From Arenicola marina (lineage: Eukaryota; Annelida; Polychaeta; Arenicolidae), in assembly GCA_964019135.1 (NCBI GenBank), contig OZ025252.1:6960823-7024822 (forward strand): DNA of 64,000 bases, read 5' to 3'. Under the pieces are notes generated by a model, which worked only from the letters and a program-made list of their open reading frames with translations, made no database searches and was not told where the DNA came from. Made by a program: the position numbers and the translations under genes. Shown here one piece after another: positions 1 through 12,100 of this stretch (the first letter of the stretch is position 1; the number at the start of each line of letters is the position of its first letter).

Positions 1-274
1 AGAAGGGCTACGCCGAAACGACGGGCGGGGGTGGTGGGGGGGGGGGGGTGGTCGTAAGACTAGTTACAACTACTACTGTTATATATATTTTTGTCATGAA
101 AAAGGATAATATTCAGTTCGCCGAAGAGTGATAGCGACGCACACAATTTCAAGTCGCTCAGTAAGCTTAAATATATGAAACAAAAATTGACATACAGCTA
201 AATATATTTTACTTATAGTAGTAGTAAATAATCTATTTGTATTAAATATAAAAAGAAAACATACATACAATCAA

Positions 275-505
275 TCAGTTAATGCTGGCATCGCTGCTTA
301 TGTGCAAGGAATGTAGCTCTTCTGAACCTCTCAATAAAACATGGTTTTCGTTTTCTAACACTACATGCCCATGATCATTACAGAAGGCACAGGTTCGATT
401 TTTGAGAGACGTTCCACAATTATATCTACCCGTTTCCATTGCAAGCCGGTAAACACCACATCTATACCTAGCGATTGCGGATCTATACTTATAAATACTT
501 ACATA
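275..505 (-). mobile_element. LINE reverse-transcriptase C-terminal remnant
   Basis: Read on the minus strand, an open stretch without a start codon ends in TGA at 275-277. It shows a METGRYNC segment followed by a CAFCN motif and an ENENHVLL segment. This order (ETGR, then C-x2-C, then E-x-E-x-H-x-LL) is what I know from the C-terminal region of non-LTR (LINE) reverse transcriptases in invertebrates. Only about 75 codons remain, and no RT catalytic motif or 5' part is visible, so it is a short 3' fragment. The clade cannot be assigned by eye, and the family call rests on motif memory. Confidence 0.5.
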
Positions 506-760
506 ATTGCAGTATTAACCATTTATACAAACAATAGTTGATAGTTTGCCTTGGTTACGAACATCTTCATGCCAATGTTTGTATGCATTTTCTTTGGGCG
601 TTTTGCTTAAGCTGAGTGAAGAAACATCGATTTGTCTCCAACCCCCTGCTGTATTTTACTTATATATAAACTTAATATCTTAATAATATTACTTCTACAA
701 AATAAAACGGTTTGCCAGAGAGCAAGCAGGAAAACTGGTGCCTAAAATTCCCCATAGCGT

Positions 761-1290
761 GTCACGGTTCCCAGTGGTATAACACCAAACATAGCGTGTC
801 ACAGTTCCCGGTGGTATAACACCATAGCGTGTCACGGTTCCCGGTGGTATAACACCATAGCGTGTCACGGTACCTGGTGGAATAATGCCATAGCGTGTCA
901 CGGTTCCCGGTGGTGTAACACCATAGCGTGTCACAGTTCCCGGTGGTGTAACACCATAGCGCGTCACAGTTCCCGGTGGTATAACACCATAGCGCGTCAC
1001 GGTTCCTGGTGGTATAACACCATAGCGTGTCACGGTCCCTGGTGGTATAACACCATAGCGTGTCACAGTTCTTGGTGGTATAACACCATAGGGCGTCACG
1101 GTTCCTGCTGGTATAACACCATAGCGTGTCACGGTTCCTGGTGGTATAACACCATAGCGTGTCACGGTTCCTGGTGGTAGAACACCATAGCGTGTCACGG
1201 TTCCTGGTGGTATAACACCATAGCGTGTCACGGTTCCTGGTGGTAGAACACCATAGCGTGTCACGGTTCCTGGTGGTATAACATGACATA
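761..1290. repeat. 33-bp minisatellite, about 16 units
   Basis: Units of 33 bp read caccatagcgtgtcacggtt followed by a variable cctggtggtataa part, with scattered substitutions. Because 33 is a multiple of three and the unit lacks stops, the minus strand shows long open frames of an 11-residue VTRYGVIPPGT repeat. Two overlapping frames are open at once and there is no splice or promoter context, so I treat this as non-coding satellite DNA. Confidence 0.92.
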
Positions 1291-2640
1291 ACAGCGTAGC
1301 ACGGTACTTAATTCGTGTACAAACATGTAAAATCCAATCCTTATCTGTTGTTAAGTAGTAAATAAATTAGAAAAACCAAACGTAATATTTTTCTTGACAA
1401 ACACCACATTTTTGCGTGACGTTTTTATTTCCCATAAAATAAAATAAGGATACAATATGATATAAATAAATTTTCGCTATGAATGAATTTGATCTTAGCT
1501 AGAGTAAAATATTCAGATCTGAGCGGAATAAGAGCATAGTCCAGCAACCTTGCTAACGAGAACAGACACACAGGGAAGGGGTCATACATTCACCCTTCAC
1601 CCAGCTCCCATATACATCCACCCTAACCCACACGCCACATACATGCCCCCCAACACCGCTAAGCACGAACTCCCGGCAGAGGGCGTTACGCTTGCGCCAT
1701 AGTCCCTCTGCCCCACGTCAAATTGAACCATTAGAATTATCCTTCATACGCGAAAATTGCAATGAAGCTAATCGAAGATAAATTCGCAGTTTGGCATCAA
1801 ACACACCCCTGTTTAGAATTTACTGTGCCACTGGTACTACCATATCTGACGAATGCATTTGAGTTTCATTAATTAGAAGCCATGTTACTTTCGAACTATA
1901 TTTTCGAGTGCGGTCGAGGTCAAAGGCGTGAAGCGTTTTGAAATTTGACCCTGTGTTATTCTGAAATATTTTTTCGCTTAATTCTCCATTGTGATTATTC
2001 GACAACGGAATGTCTATATTTTTCAAATCCTGCATCGAAAATACAATATTCAATCTAAAAAATGCTCTCAAACCATTAGTGACCCCAAGACCGTTGGGGT
2101 CAACCGTGAGGTGGGCGGTGACGTACGGCAGCGGTGATGTGAGGAACGAGCTCCCTCTGCCGGCAGAGTGCGCTAAGCACTGCCCCGCGGGGTGGCGACA
2201 CCGCGTGGCGGGTGTGGACACTACCACAAGGAACGAAGGACAGGCGACAGACAGAAAGCTCATGGTAACGGGTGACTTAAAGGGTTTACATAGACTAAGG
2301 TCGCCGTAATGATGACCTCTCTGTACCACCGAAGGGGCGTCTCCACCCATACGATATTTCTACTTCCCAAAGTACCGCCACGGAAATATACCTTACATAC
2401 AAATAAATACAGATATATACATAGCAATACGGATTATCCTTAAAGAGCACCCGAGTTCAGAGATAACGACACTTCGTAAGACAGGGCGAGTGATATGTTA
2501 TAAGGGGAGCGGGGGGAGGGGGGGGGGTAGGGGGGCGGTCTTGGCCCCTGGGTGCTGTAGAGGTAAGGGGGCGGGGCGCAGCCTGACGGTCACCCTGGGT
2601 GCGAGCCGGCCCGGGTTCTGTTGACGGGGCGCCCCAACAG
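1291..2640. other. Gene-free stretch downstream of the MCFD2-like gene
   Basis: AT-rich sequence to about 1.55 kb, then mixed sequence. The only local structure I noted is a perfect 14-bp palindrome, CTCTGCCGGCAGAG, near 2155. Open frames here are short and have no recognisable domain. The right end would be the 3' untranslated or flanking region of the MCFD2-like gene. Confidence 0.5.
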
Positions 2641-2649
2641 CGGCCGCTG

Positions 2650-3190
2650 GGTGGCGCTGCGGGTCTCGCGGCGCTGGGAGACGATGTACTCCGGGCGGCC
2701 GCTGGGGGGGGGGGCGGCGGGGCTAGCGGCGCTGGGAGACGATGTACTCCGGGCGGCCGCTGGGGGGCGCTGGGAGACGATGTACTCCGGGCGGCCGCTG
2801 GGGGGCGCTGGGAGACGATGTACTTCGGGCGGCCGCTGGGGGGCGCGGCGGGGCTAGCGGCGCTGGGAGACAATGTACTCCGGGCGGCCGATGAGGGGCG
2901 CTGGGAGACGATGTACTCTGGGCGGCCGCTGGGTGGCGCTGCGGGGCTACCGGCGCTGGGAGACAATGTACCCCAGGCGGCCGCTGGGTGGCGCAGCGTG
3001 TCCTAGCGGCGCTGGAAGACGATGTACTCCGGGCGGCCGCTGGGTGGCGCTGCGGGTCCAGCGGCGCTGGGAGACAATGTACTCCGGGTGGCCGCTGGGA
3101 GGCGCTGCAGGGCTAGTGGCGCTGGGAGACGATGTACTCCGGGCGGCCGCTGGGGGGCGCTGCGGGGCTAGCGGCGCTGGGAGACAATGT
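2650..3190 (-). repeat. Minisatellite derived from the last codons of the MCFD2-like gene
   Basis: About eleven copies of a 38-to-55-bp GC-rich unit containing gctgggagacgatgtactcc. In gene orientation this is the coding stretch for PEYIVSQR followed by the CGCTAG stop region. The copy nearest the gene (about 3168-3190) is the authentic C-terminus of the MCFD2-like protein. The rest lie downstream of its stop codon and differ by small changes and internal deletions. The array therefore looks like repeated duplication of the gene's own coding end into its 3' region. Open frames on both strands here are by-products of the repeat. Confidence 0.88.
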
Positions 3191-6100
3191 ACTCTGGGTA
3201 GTCGATGTAGCCGTCCCTGTTGGCGTCGTCGTCGTGCAAGATGGCGTCGATCATGACCTCCAGCTCGCGGTCCGGCATGACGGCAGCGTCCGGGGTGCCC
3301 TCTGGAAGGGGGGATGTCGTTAGGGGGCGGCCAGACAGAGGGGGTCGCGAGAAGGCGGGGGGGGGGGCAAGGCGACGGGATGGCAAGGCGGGGGGGGGCG
3401 TTAGGGGTGGCGGCAAGGCGAAGTGGGGAGGTGAGGGTAGGGTTGGCGGCAAGGTGGGAGGGAGCGTTATGGCTGGAGGCAAGGCGTGGGGGAAGGGGCG
3501 TTAGGGGTGGCGGCAAGGCAGGGCGGGGGTGGAGGGAAGGGGGGACGGTAAGCCGTTAAAGAGCGAGGCCATCGATCTCAGGTCCAAGTGACAATTAGCC
3601 AGACCGGTCCGAGAGCAATGAGGCGAGAAAGCGCCACACTGCGGCCTCCTGGGCAGCTCGCAGTCAGGAGAGGGGCAGAGAGAGAGAGAGAAAGAGAGAG
3701 AGAGAGGGGGGGAGGGGGGGTGCTGAATCACCAACTGACTAACTGCGCAGTTAACAGTCATGTAAGTGAGCGTAACACCTGAATCACTGCGTGCCTTGTT
3801 ACCCTCCAGCCATGTTCATTATTAGCACTTCAACGAAGATAGCGCTGAGTCGCCCTGTCAGCATACTGCCATAGTGATAGCGACATGAAGGTAGCGCTGA
3901 GTCACCCTGTCAGCACACTGCCATAGTGATAGCGACATGAAGGTAGCGCTGAGTCACCCTGTCAGCACACTGCCATAGTGATAACGACATGAAGGTAGCG
4001 CTGAGTCACCCTGTCACCACACTGCCATAGTGATAGTGACATGAAGGTAGCGCTGAGTCACCCTGTCACCAGACTGCCATAGTGATAGTGACATGAAGGT
4101 AGCGCTGAGTCACCCTGTCACCAGACTGCCATAGTGATAGCGACATGAAGGTAGCGCTGAGTCACCCTGTCACCAGACTGCCATAGTGATAGCGACATGA
4201 AGGTAGCGCTGAGTCACCCTGTCACCAGACTGCCATAGTGATAACGACATGAAGGTAGCGCTGAGTCACCCTGTCACCAGACTGCCATAGTGATAGCGAC
4301 ATGAAGATAGCGCTGAGTCACCCTGTCACCAGACTGCCATAGTGATAACGACATGAAGGTAGCGCTGAGTCACCCTGTCACCACACTGCCATAGTGATAG
4401 TGACATGAAGGTAGCGCTGAGTCACCCTGTCACCAGACTGCCATAGTGATAGTGACATGAAGGTAGCGCTGAGTCACCCTGTCACCAGACTGCCATAGTG
4501 ATAGCGACATGAAGGTAGCGCTGAGTCACCCTGTCACCAGACTGCCATAGTGATAGCGACATGAAGGTAGCGCTGAGTCACCCTGTCACCAGACTGCCAT
4601 AGTGATAGCGACATGAAGGTAGCGCTGAGTCACCCTGTCACCAGACTGCCATAGTGATAGTGACATGAAGGTAGCGCTGAGTCACCCTGTCACCAGACTG
4701 CCATAGTGATAGCGACATGAAGGTAGCGCTGAGTCACCCTGTCACCAGACTGCCATAGTGATAGTGACATGAAGGTAGCGCTGAGTCACCCTGTCACCAG
4801 ACTGCCATAGTGATAGCGACATGAAGGTAGCGCTGAGTCACCCTGTCACCAGACTGCCATAGTGATAGTGACATGAAGGTAGCGCTGAGTCACCCTGTCA
4901 GCAGACTGCCATAGTGATAGCGACATGAAGGTAGCGCTGAGTCACCCTGTCACCAGACTGCCATAGTGATAGCGACATGAAGGTAGCCCTGAGTCACCCT
5001 GTCAGCAGACTGCCATAGTGATAGCGACAAGAAGGTAGCGCTGAGTCACCCTGTCACCACACTGCCATAGTGATAGTGACATGAAGGTAGCGCTGAGTCA
5101 CCCTGTCAGCAGACTGCCATAGTGATAGTGACATGAAGGTAGCGCTGAGTCACCGTCACCAGACTGCCATAGTGATAGCGACATGAAGGTAGCGCTGAGT
5201 CACCCTGTCACCACACTGCCATAGTGATAGCGACATGAAGGTAGCGCTGAGTCACCCTGTCAGCACACTGCCATAGTGATAGCGACATGAAGGTAGCGCT
5301 GAGTCACCCTGTCACCACACTGCCATAGTGGTAGCGACATGAAGGTAGCGCTGAGTCACCCTGTCAGCAGACTGCCATAGTGATAGCGACATGAAGGTAG
5401 CGCTGAGTCACCCTGTCAGCAGACTGCCATAGTGATAGCGACATGAAGATAGCGCTGAGTCACCCTGTCACCATACTGCCATAGTGATAGCGACATGAAG
5501 GTAGCGCTGAGTCACCGTCAGCAGACTGCCATAGTGATAGCGACATGAAGGTAGCGCTGAGTCACCCTGTCACCATACTGGAATAGTGATAGCGACATGA
5601 AGGTAGCGCTGAGTCACCCTGTCACCATACTGCCATAGTGATAGCGACATGACCATACTGCCATAGTGATAGCGACATGAAGGTAGCGCTGAGTCACCCT
5701 GTCACCATACTGCCATAGTGATAGGGACAAGAAGGTAGCGCTGAGTCACCGTCACCAGACTGCCATAGGGGTAGCGACATGAAGGTAGCGCTGAGTCACC
5801 CTGTCACCACACTGCCATAGTGGTAGCGACATGAAGGTAGCGCTGAGTCACCCTGTCAGCAGACTGCCATAGTGATAGCGACATGAAGGTAGCGCTGAGT
5901 CACCCTGTCACCAGACTGCCATAGTGATAGCGACATGAAGATAGCGCTGAGTCACCCTGTCACCATACTGCCATAGTGATAGCGACATGAAGGTAGCGCT
6001 GAGTCACCGTCACCAGACTGCCATAGTGATAGTGACATGAAGGTAGCGCTGAGTCACCCTGTCACCATACTGCCATAGTGATAGCGACATGAAGGTAGCG

Positions 6101-9100
6101 CTGAGTCACCCTGTCACCATACTGCCATAGTGATAGCGACATGAAGGTAGCGCTGAGTCACCGTCACCAGACTGCCATAGTGATAGCGACATGAAGGTAG
6201 CGCTGAGTCACCCTGTCACCACACTGCCATAGTGGTAGTGACATGAAGGTAGCGCTGAGTCACCGTCACCAGACTGCCATAGTGATAGCGACATGAAGGT
6301 AGCGCTGAGTCACCCTGTCAGCAGACTGCCATAGTGATAGCGACATGAAGATAGCGCTGAGTCACCCTGTCACCATACTGCCATAGTGATAGCGACATGA
6401 AGGTAGCGCTGAGTCACCGTCACCAGACTGCCATAGTGATAGCGACATGAAGGTAGCGCTGAGTCACCCTGTCACCATACTGCCATAGTGATAGCGAGAT
6501 GAAGGTAGCGCTGAGTCACCCTGTCACCATACTGCCATAGTGATAGCGACATGAAGGTAGCGCTGAGTCACCGTCAGCAGACTGCCATAGTGATAGCGAC
6601 ATGAAGGTAGCGCTGAGTCACCCTGTCACCACACTGCCATAGTGGTAGTGACATGAAGGTAGCGCTGAGTCACCGTCACCAGACTGCCATAGTGATAGCG
6701 ACATGAAGGTAGCGCTGAGTCACCCTGTCATCAGACTGCCATAGTGATAGTGACATGAAGGTAGCGCTGAGTCACCGTCACCAGACTGCCATAGTGATAG
6801 CGACATGAAGGTAGCGCTGAGTCACCCTGTCACCACACTGCCATAGTGGTAGTGACATGAAGGTAGCGCTGAGTCACCGTCACCAGACTGCCATAGTGAT
6901 AGCGACATGAAGGTAGCGCTGAGTCACCCTGTCAGCAGACTGCCATAGTGATAGCGACATGAGGATAGCGCTGAGTCACCCTGTCACCATACTGCCATAG
7001 TGATAGCGACATGAAGGTAGCGCTGAGTCACCCTTGTCACCATACTGCCATAGTGATAGCGACATGAAGGTAGCGCTGAGTCACCGTCACCAGACTGCCA
7101 TAGTGATAGCGACATGAAGGTAGCGCTGAGTCACCCTGTCACCACACTGCCATAGTGGTAGTGACATGAAGGTAGCGCTGAGTCACCGTCACCAGACTGC
7201 CATAGTGATAGCGACATGAAGGTAGCGCTGAGTCACCCTGTCAGCAGACTGCCATAGTGATAGCGACATGAAGATAGCGCTGAGTCACCCTGTCACCATA
7301 CTGCCATAGTGATAGCGACATGAAGGTAGCGCTGAGTCACCGTCACCAGACTGCCATAGTGATAGCGACATGAAGGTAGCGCTGAGTCACCCTGTCACCA
7401 TACTGCCATAGTGATAGCGAGATGAAGGTAGCGCTGAGTCACCCTGTCACCATACTGCCATAGTGATAGCGACATGAAGGTAGCGCTGAGTCACCGTCAG
7501 CAGACTGCCATAGTGATAGCGACATGAAGGTAGCGCTGAGTCACCCTGTCACCACACTGCCATAGTGGTAGTGACATGAAGGTAGCGCTGAGTCACCGTC
7601 ACCAGACTGCCATAGTGATAGCGACATGAAGGTAGCGCTGAGTCACCCTGTCATCAGACTGCCATAGTGATAGTGACATGAAGGTAGCGCTGAGTCACCG
7701 TCACCAGACTGCCATAGTGATAGCGACATGAAGGTAGCGCTGAGTCACCCTGTCACCACACTGCCATAGTGGTAGTGACATGAAGGTAGCGCTGAGTCAC
7801 CGTCACCAGACTGCCATAGTGATAGCGACATGAAGGTAGCGCTGAGTCACCCTGTCAGCAGACTGCCATAGTGATAGCGACATGAGGATAGCGCTGAGTC
7901 ACCCTGTCACCATACTGCCATAGTGATAGCGACATGAAGGTAGCGCTGAGTCACCCTTGTCACCATACTGCCATAGTGATAGCGACATGAAGGTAGCGCT
8001 GAGTGACCCTGTCACCATACTGCCATAGTGATAGCGACATGAAGGTAGCGCTGAGTCACCGTCACCAGACTGCCATAGTGATAGCGACATGAAGGTAGCG
8101 CTGAGTCACCCTGTCACCACACTGCCATAGTGGTAGTGACATGAAGGTAGCGCTGAGTCACCGTCACCAGACTGCCATAGTGATAGCGACATGAAGGTAG
8201 CGCTGAGTCACCGTCACCAGACTGCCATAGTGATAGCGACATGAAGGTAGCGCTGAGTCACCCTGTCAGCAGACTGCCATAGTGATAGCGACATGAAGGT
8301 AGCGCTGAGTCACCCTGTCACCACACTGCCATAGTGGTAGTGACATGAAGGTAGCGCTGAGTCACCGTCACCTGACTGCCATAGTGATAGCGACATGAAG
8401 GTAGCGCTGAGTCACCGTCACCAGACTGCCATAGTGATAGCGACATGAAGGTAGCGCTGAGTCACCCTGTCAGCAGACTGCCATAGTGATAGCGACATGA
8501 AGGTAGCGCTGAGTCACCCTGTCAGCACACTGCCATAGTGATAGCGACATGAAGGTAGCGCTGAGTCACCCTGTCAGCAGACTGCCATAGTGGTAGCGAC
8601 ATGAAGGTAGCCCTGAGTCACCCTGTCAGCAGACTGCCATAGTGATAGCGACATGAAGGTAGCGCTGAGTCACCCTGTCAGCACACTGCCATAGTGATAG
8701 CGACATGAAGGTAGCGCTGAGTCACCCTGTCAGCAGACTGCCATAGTGGTAGCGACATGAAGGTAGCGCTGAGTCACCCTGTCAGCAGACTGCCATAGTG
8801 ATAGCGACATGAAGGTAGCGCTGAGTCACCCTGTCATCAGACTGCCATAGTGGTAGCGACATATATTAACACCCTTCCAGACTGAGCACACCAACCCGAT
8901 GGCGTGGCGTGCTGGAGGGTGTGGGATGGGCACGGCGGGGTGGGGGGGGGGTCCAGATCGGATCCATCGATTGCGCAATCCCAGCTTAACGATAGCGGAT
9001 TCCGTCTCTGTCTCGGGGTCTGTTTAACATACTATTATGCCATTATCGCTGACCCGGTGTGGCTCATGCGTACATTATCGAGCACAAATTGATTCTTTCA

Positions 9101-12100
9101 CAAACTACAGCAGACACGGACCCAAGCAGGACACTGCCACTAAGGGCCAACATCAGTATACAGTAGCTGGCCCAAGCACCTGCGACAGGGTAGGACAGTC
9201 ACCCATCGTGACAACCACAAGACACCTACCCTCCCTACCCACCATCTCCCTCCTCCTCCTCCTCTACTCGCCGCGCCTCGCAAAAAAGCCTTTCGCCCAT
9301 CGAGCACCCGACACCACCCACTCCCACATTTACACCCCCCCCCTCCCCCACACCCATAGCCTCCCTCCTTCCCGGCCCCGCCCCCGGCCAACCACCACCC
9401 AGTAATTGTAGACGGGGGGTACCGGTGGCGGCGTGTACCGGGGCCAGGCCGTGCGATGTGCGACAGGGGCACTACCTCGTTAACAGTTCACACCTCCCGG
9501 TGTCAAATACGATGAGGCGCACCAGAAATCACCGAGTGTGCGAGAGCCACACCGGCAAGGCGCTAAACACGTTAGTTTGTGGGGGAAGCAAGGAGCGGGC
9601 AACTCGATAGCCATCTCACAACCCCGACTCGGGAACTCCCACCTGCATCCCACCAATCAGATTAGTTTCCGTGCCAGCCGCTGTAAGTGACGGAAAAGAA
9701 ACAATGTCCCAGCCCTCGTAACAGGATGATCTATAGAATAATGAATTGAATTCATACAGCTAGCTGTGCTTGATCAAATTCAATTGGAGGCGAGCCGCTG
9801 CTGGTCGGGTGCGTGGGGTTTGATGCGGCGGCGACGGCGGCGGCGGCGGCGCGGGCCTCAGGTGTAGCGAGGGCCAGACAGTGGCGCCACCAAGCGAATC
9901 AATGGGCCACTACCCGTCACGCGTTAGAAACACATGGAGAGCATTCTACGAATTCCAAGTCCACATGAGGGAATGGGGGGAAAGGGAAACTAGATTTATT
10001 ATTATTTAACTTATCTTACATCCTTAAGAGAGTGTCAATGAGATGGACGAGACCGCAGGAAGGTTGTGAATCAACCACTCGAGGGGCACAGTGGGTGAGG
10101 TCCACACGCCGAGAATGTAACCTCCGCCCCCCTTCCCCCCCCCACCACACCCTGACGCCAGAGACTGTCGGCCATGGGTGCGTTATGACAATAATCGGCC
10201 AACAAATGCGAGGACGAAACTGCCAGGCATCCAGACAAATAGATAGCTGCTTGCAACCCAAACACAAGGGAGGTACGCTCCCCCCCCCCCCACCACCTCG
10301 CTTAAACGTGATATTGGCCCGAGTTAATAGCCGCTGTCTACCGCTGTCTACCCTCAGAAAACAAGCCATAGGCGGAATAGTAAAGTGAGCCGACGTGAAA
10401 GATAATCACAAAAAACATAACTTGTATATGTCTAGGAGGGGGAGGGGGAGGGGGGAGGGTTATCTGGTGGTCAGGGAGCTCGGCTTGGTCGAGTGGTTGG
10501 TTGGTAGTATATTCAGGGGATGCTCTAACCAATTCTGGTCATATCGCGTCAATGAATGGGAGAAGGAAGGCAAGATTGGAGCCATGTCCCCGGGGGTAAC
10601 TCCCTACCTACCAATGCGAACAAGGACATGGGATTTTTATCCTGCGACCACACAGACATGACCACAGCAGGGCTCGAACCACCGATCCACGTGCCGTTAG
10701 GCTCTCAGGTGGCCAGAGCACTTAATACCAGCGCTCTAACCCACTGAGCTATCGGGGCAGCCCTGCTTGGTCGAGTCAGTTCGAGCATAAAAGTTCTATG
10801 CCGGTATCATGTCGTAAGGAGCGTACAGCGTGGGGGGTTAGACCCCGGCACATGGATCCTATCTCCCCTTGACCCACCCTCGACACGACCTGACCTCCAT
10901 CTCAACCAACATATTGCATACGGAACGACTCACTTACGATAGCTAAGTAAAAGACATTAGTAGCACGCAATACAAAGGATAGTGACAACAATGGCGATGA
11001 ATAGCCAACATATCAACGCTTATTCCATCACTAACAAAGTGGTTAATCTAATGATCATTGTGCTGCTAGTAACGATCTCAAGTTATAAACCTTATAAACT
11101 CTATGGTGCTTTGGGATGGGTATCTACATCATCAAAGTAAATATTATGCAATAAATATCCAATATTTACAATGCAACCATTACTGCAGGACGTCCTTTCA
11201 ATAACAATTATGTACATTTCACAACGTGATGACGAGCCGAGCGCCAGGCCTAACCGTCGCTCACAGCGAGGGTTTGCCCAGGAGCACTGCCGCCGACTGA
11301 CCTCCGTGGTAGTGGGTGAGCGCAGACACCAGCTCGATGCCGTCCAGCATGTTGTTGTTATCGTAGTCATGCACCTTGAAGTAGTGGAAGTTTAGTTCCT
11401 CGTCGGACAGCGCGTCCTGGGCTCCCTGCTCTAACACCCCGTCGTAATGCTCCATGATGTGGCTGCAACCAGACCCAACCGGGCGTCAGGCATCAGGCGT
11501 CAGGCAGAGAGTGGGGGGGGGGGCAGATCCAACCGGGCGTCAGGCATCAGGCGTCAGGCAGAGAGTGGGGGGGGCAGACCCAACCGGGCGTCAGGCATCA
11601 AGCGTCAGGCAGAGAGGGGGGGGGGCAGACAGACCCACAGGCGTCAGGCACAGGGCAGAGAGGGGGCAGACAGACCCACAGGCGTCAGGCACAGGGCAGA
11701 GAGGGGGCAGACAGACCCACAGGCGTCAGGCACAGGGCAGAGAGGGGGCAGACATACCCACAGGCGCCAGGCACAAGGCACAGAGGGGGCAGACAGACAC
11801 ACAGGCGTCAGGCACAGGGCAGAGAGGGGGCAGACAGACCCACAGGCGTCAGGGACAGGGCAGAGAGGGGGCAGACATACCCACAGGCGTCAGGCACAGG
11901 GCAAAGCGGGGGCAGAGACACACAGGCGTCAGGCACAGGGCAGAGAGGGGGCAGACAGACACACAGGCGTCAGGCACAGGGCAGAGAGGGGGCAGACATA
12001 CCCACAGGCGTCAGGCACAGGGCAGAGAGGGGGCAGACAGACACACATGCGTCAGACACAGGCCAGAGATGGGGCAGACAGACACATAACCAACCTCAGT

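Noticed and set aside
695-1289. Two overlapping minus-strand open frames of 175-189 codons with an 11-residue repeat
   Set aside because: They arise from a stop-free 33-bp minisatellite; both frames are open at once and no splice or start context supports a protein.
3833-8862. CRISPR-like regular repeat array
   Set aside because: Units are contiguous without unique spacers and lie in an animal intron.
10680-10758. A tRNA gene
   Set aside because: A and B boxes are present but the cloverleaf is not complete, a long unrelated body follows and target duplications flank the whole, so it is a SINE head.
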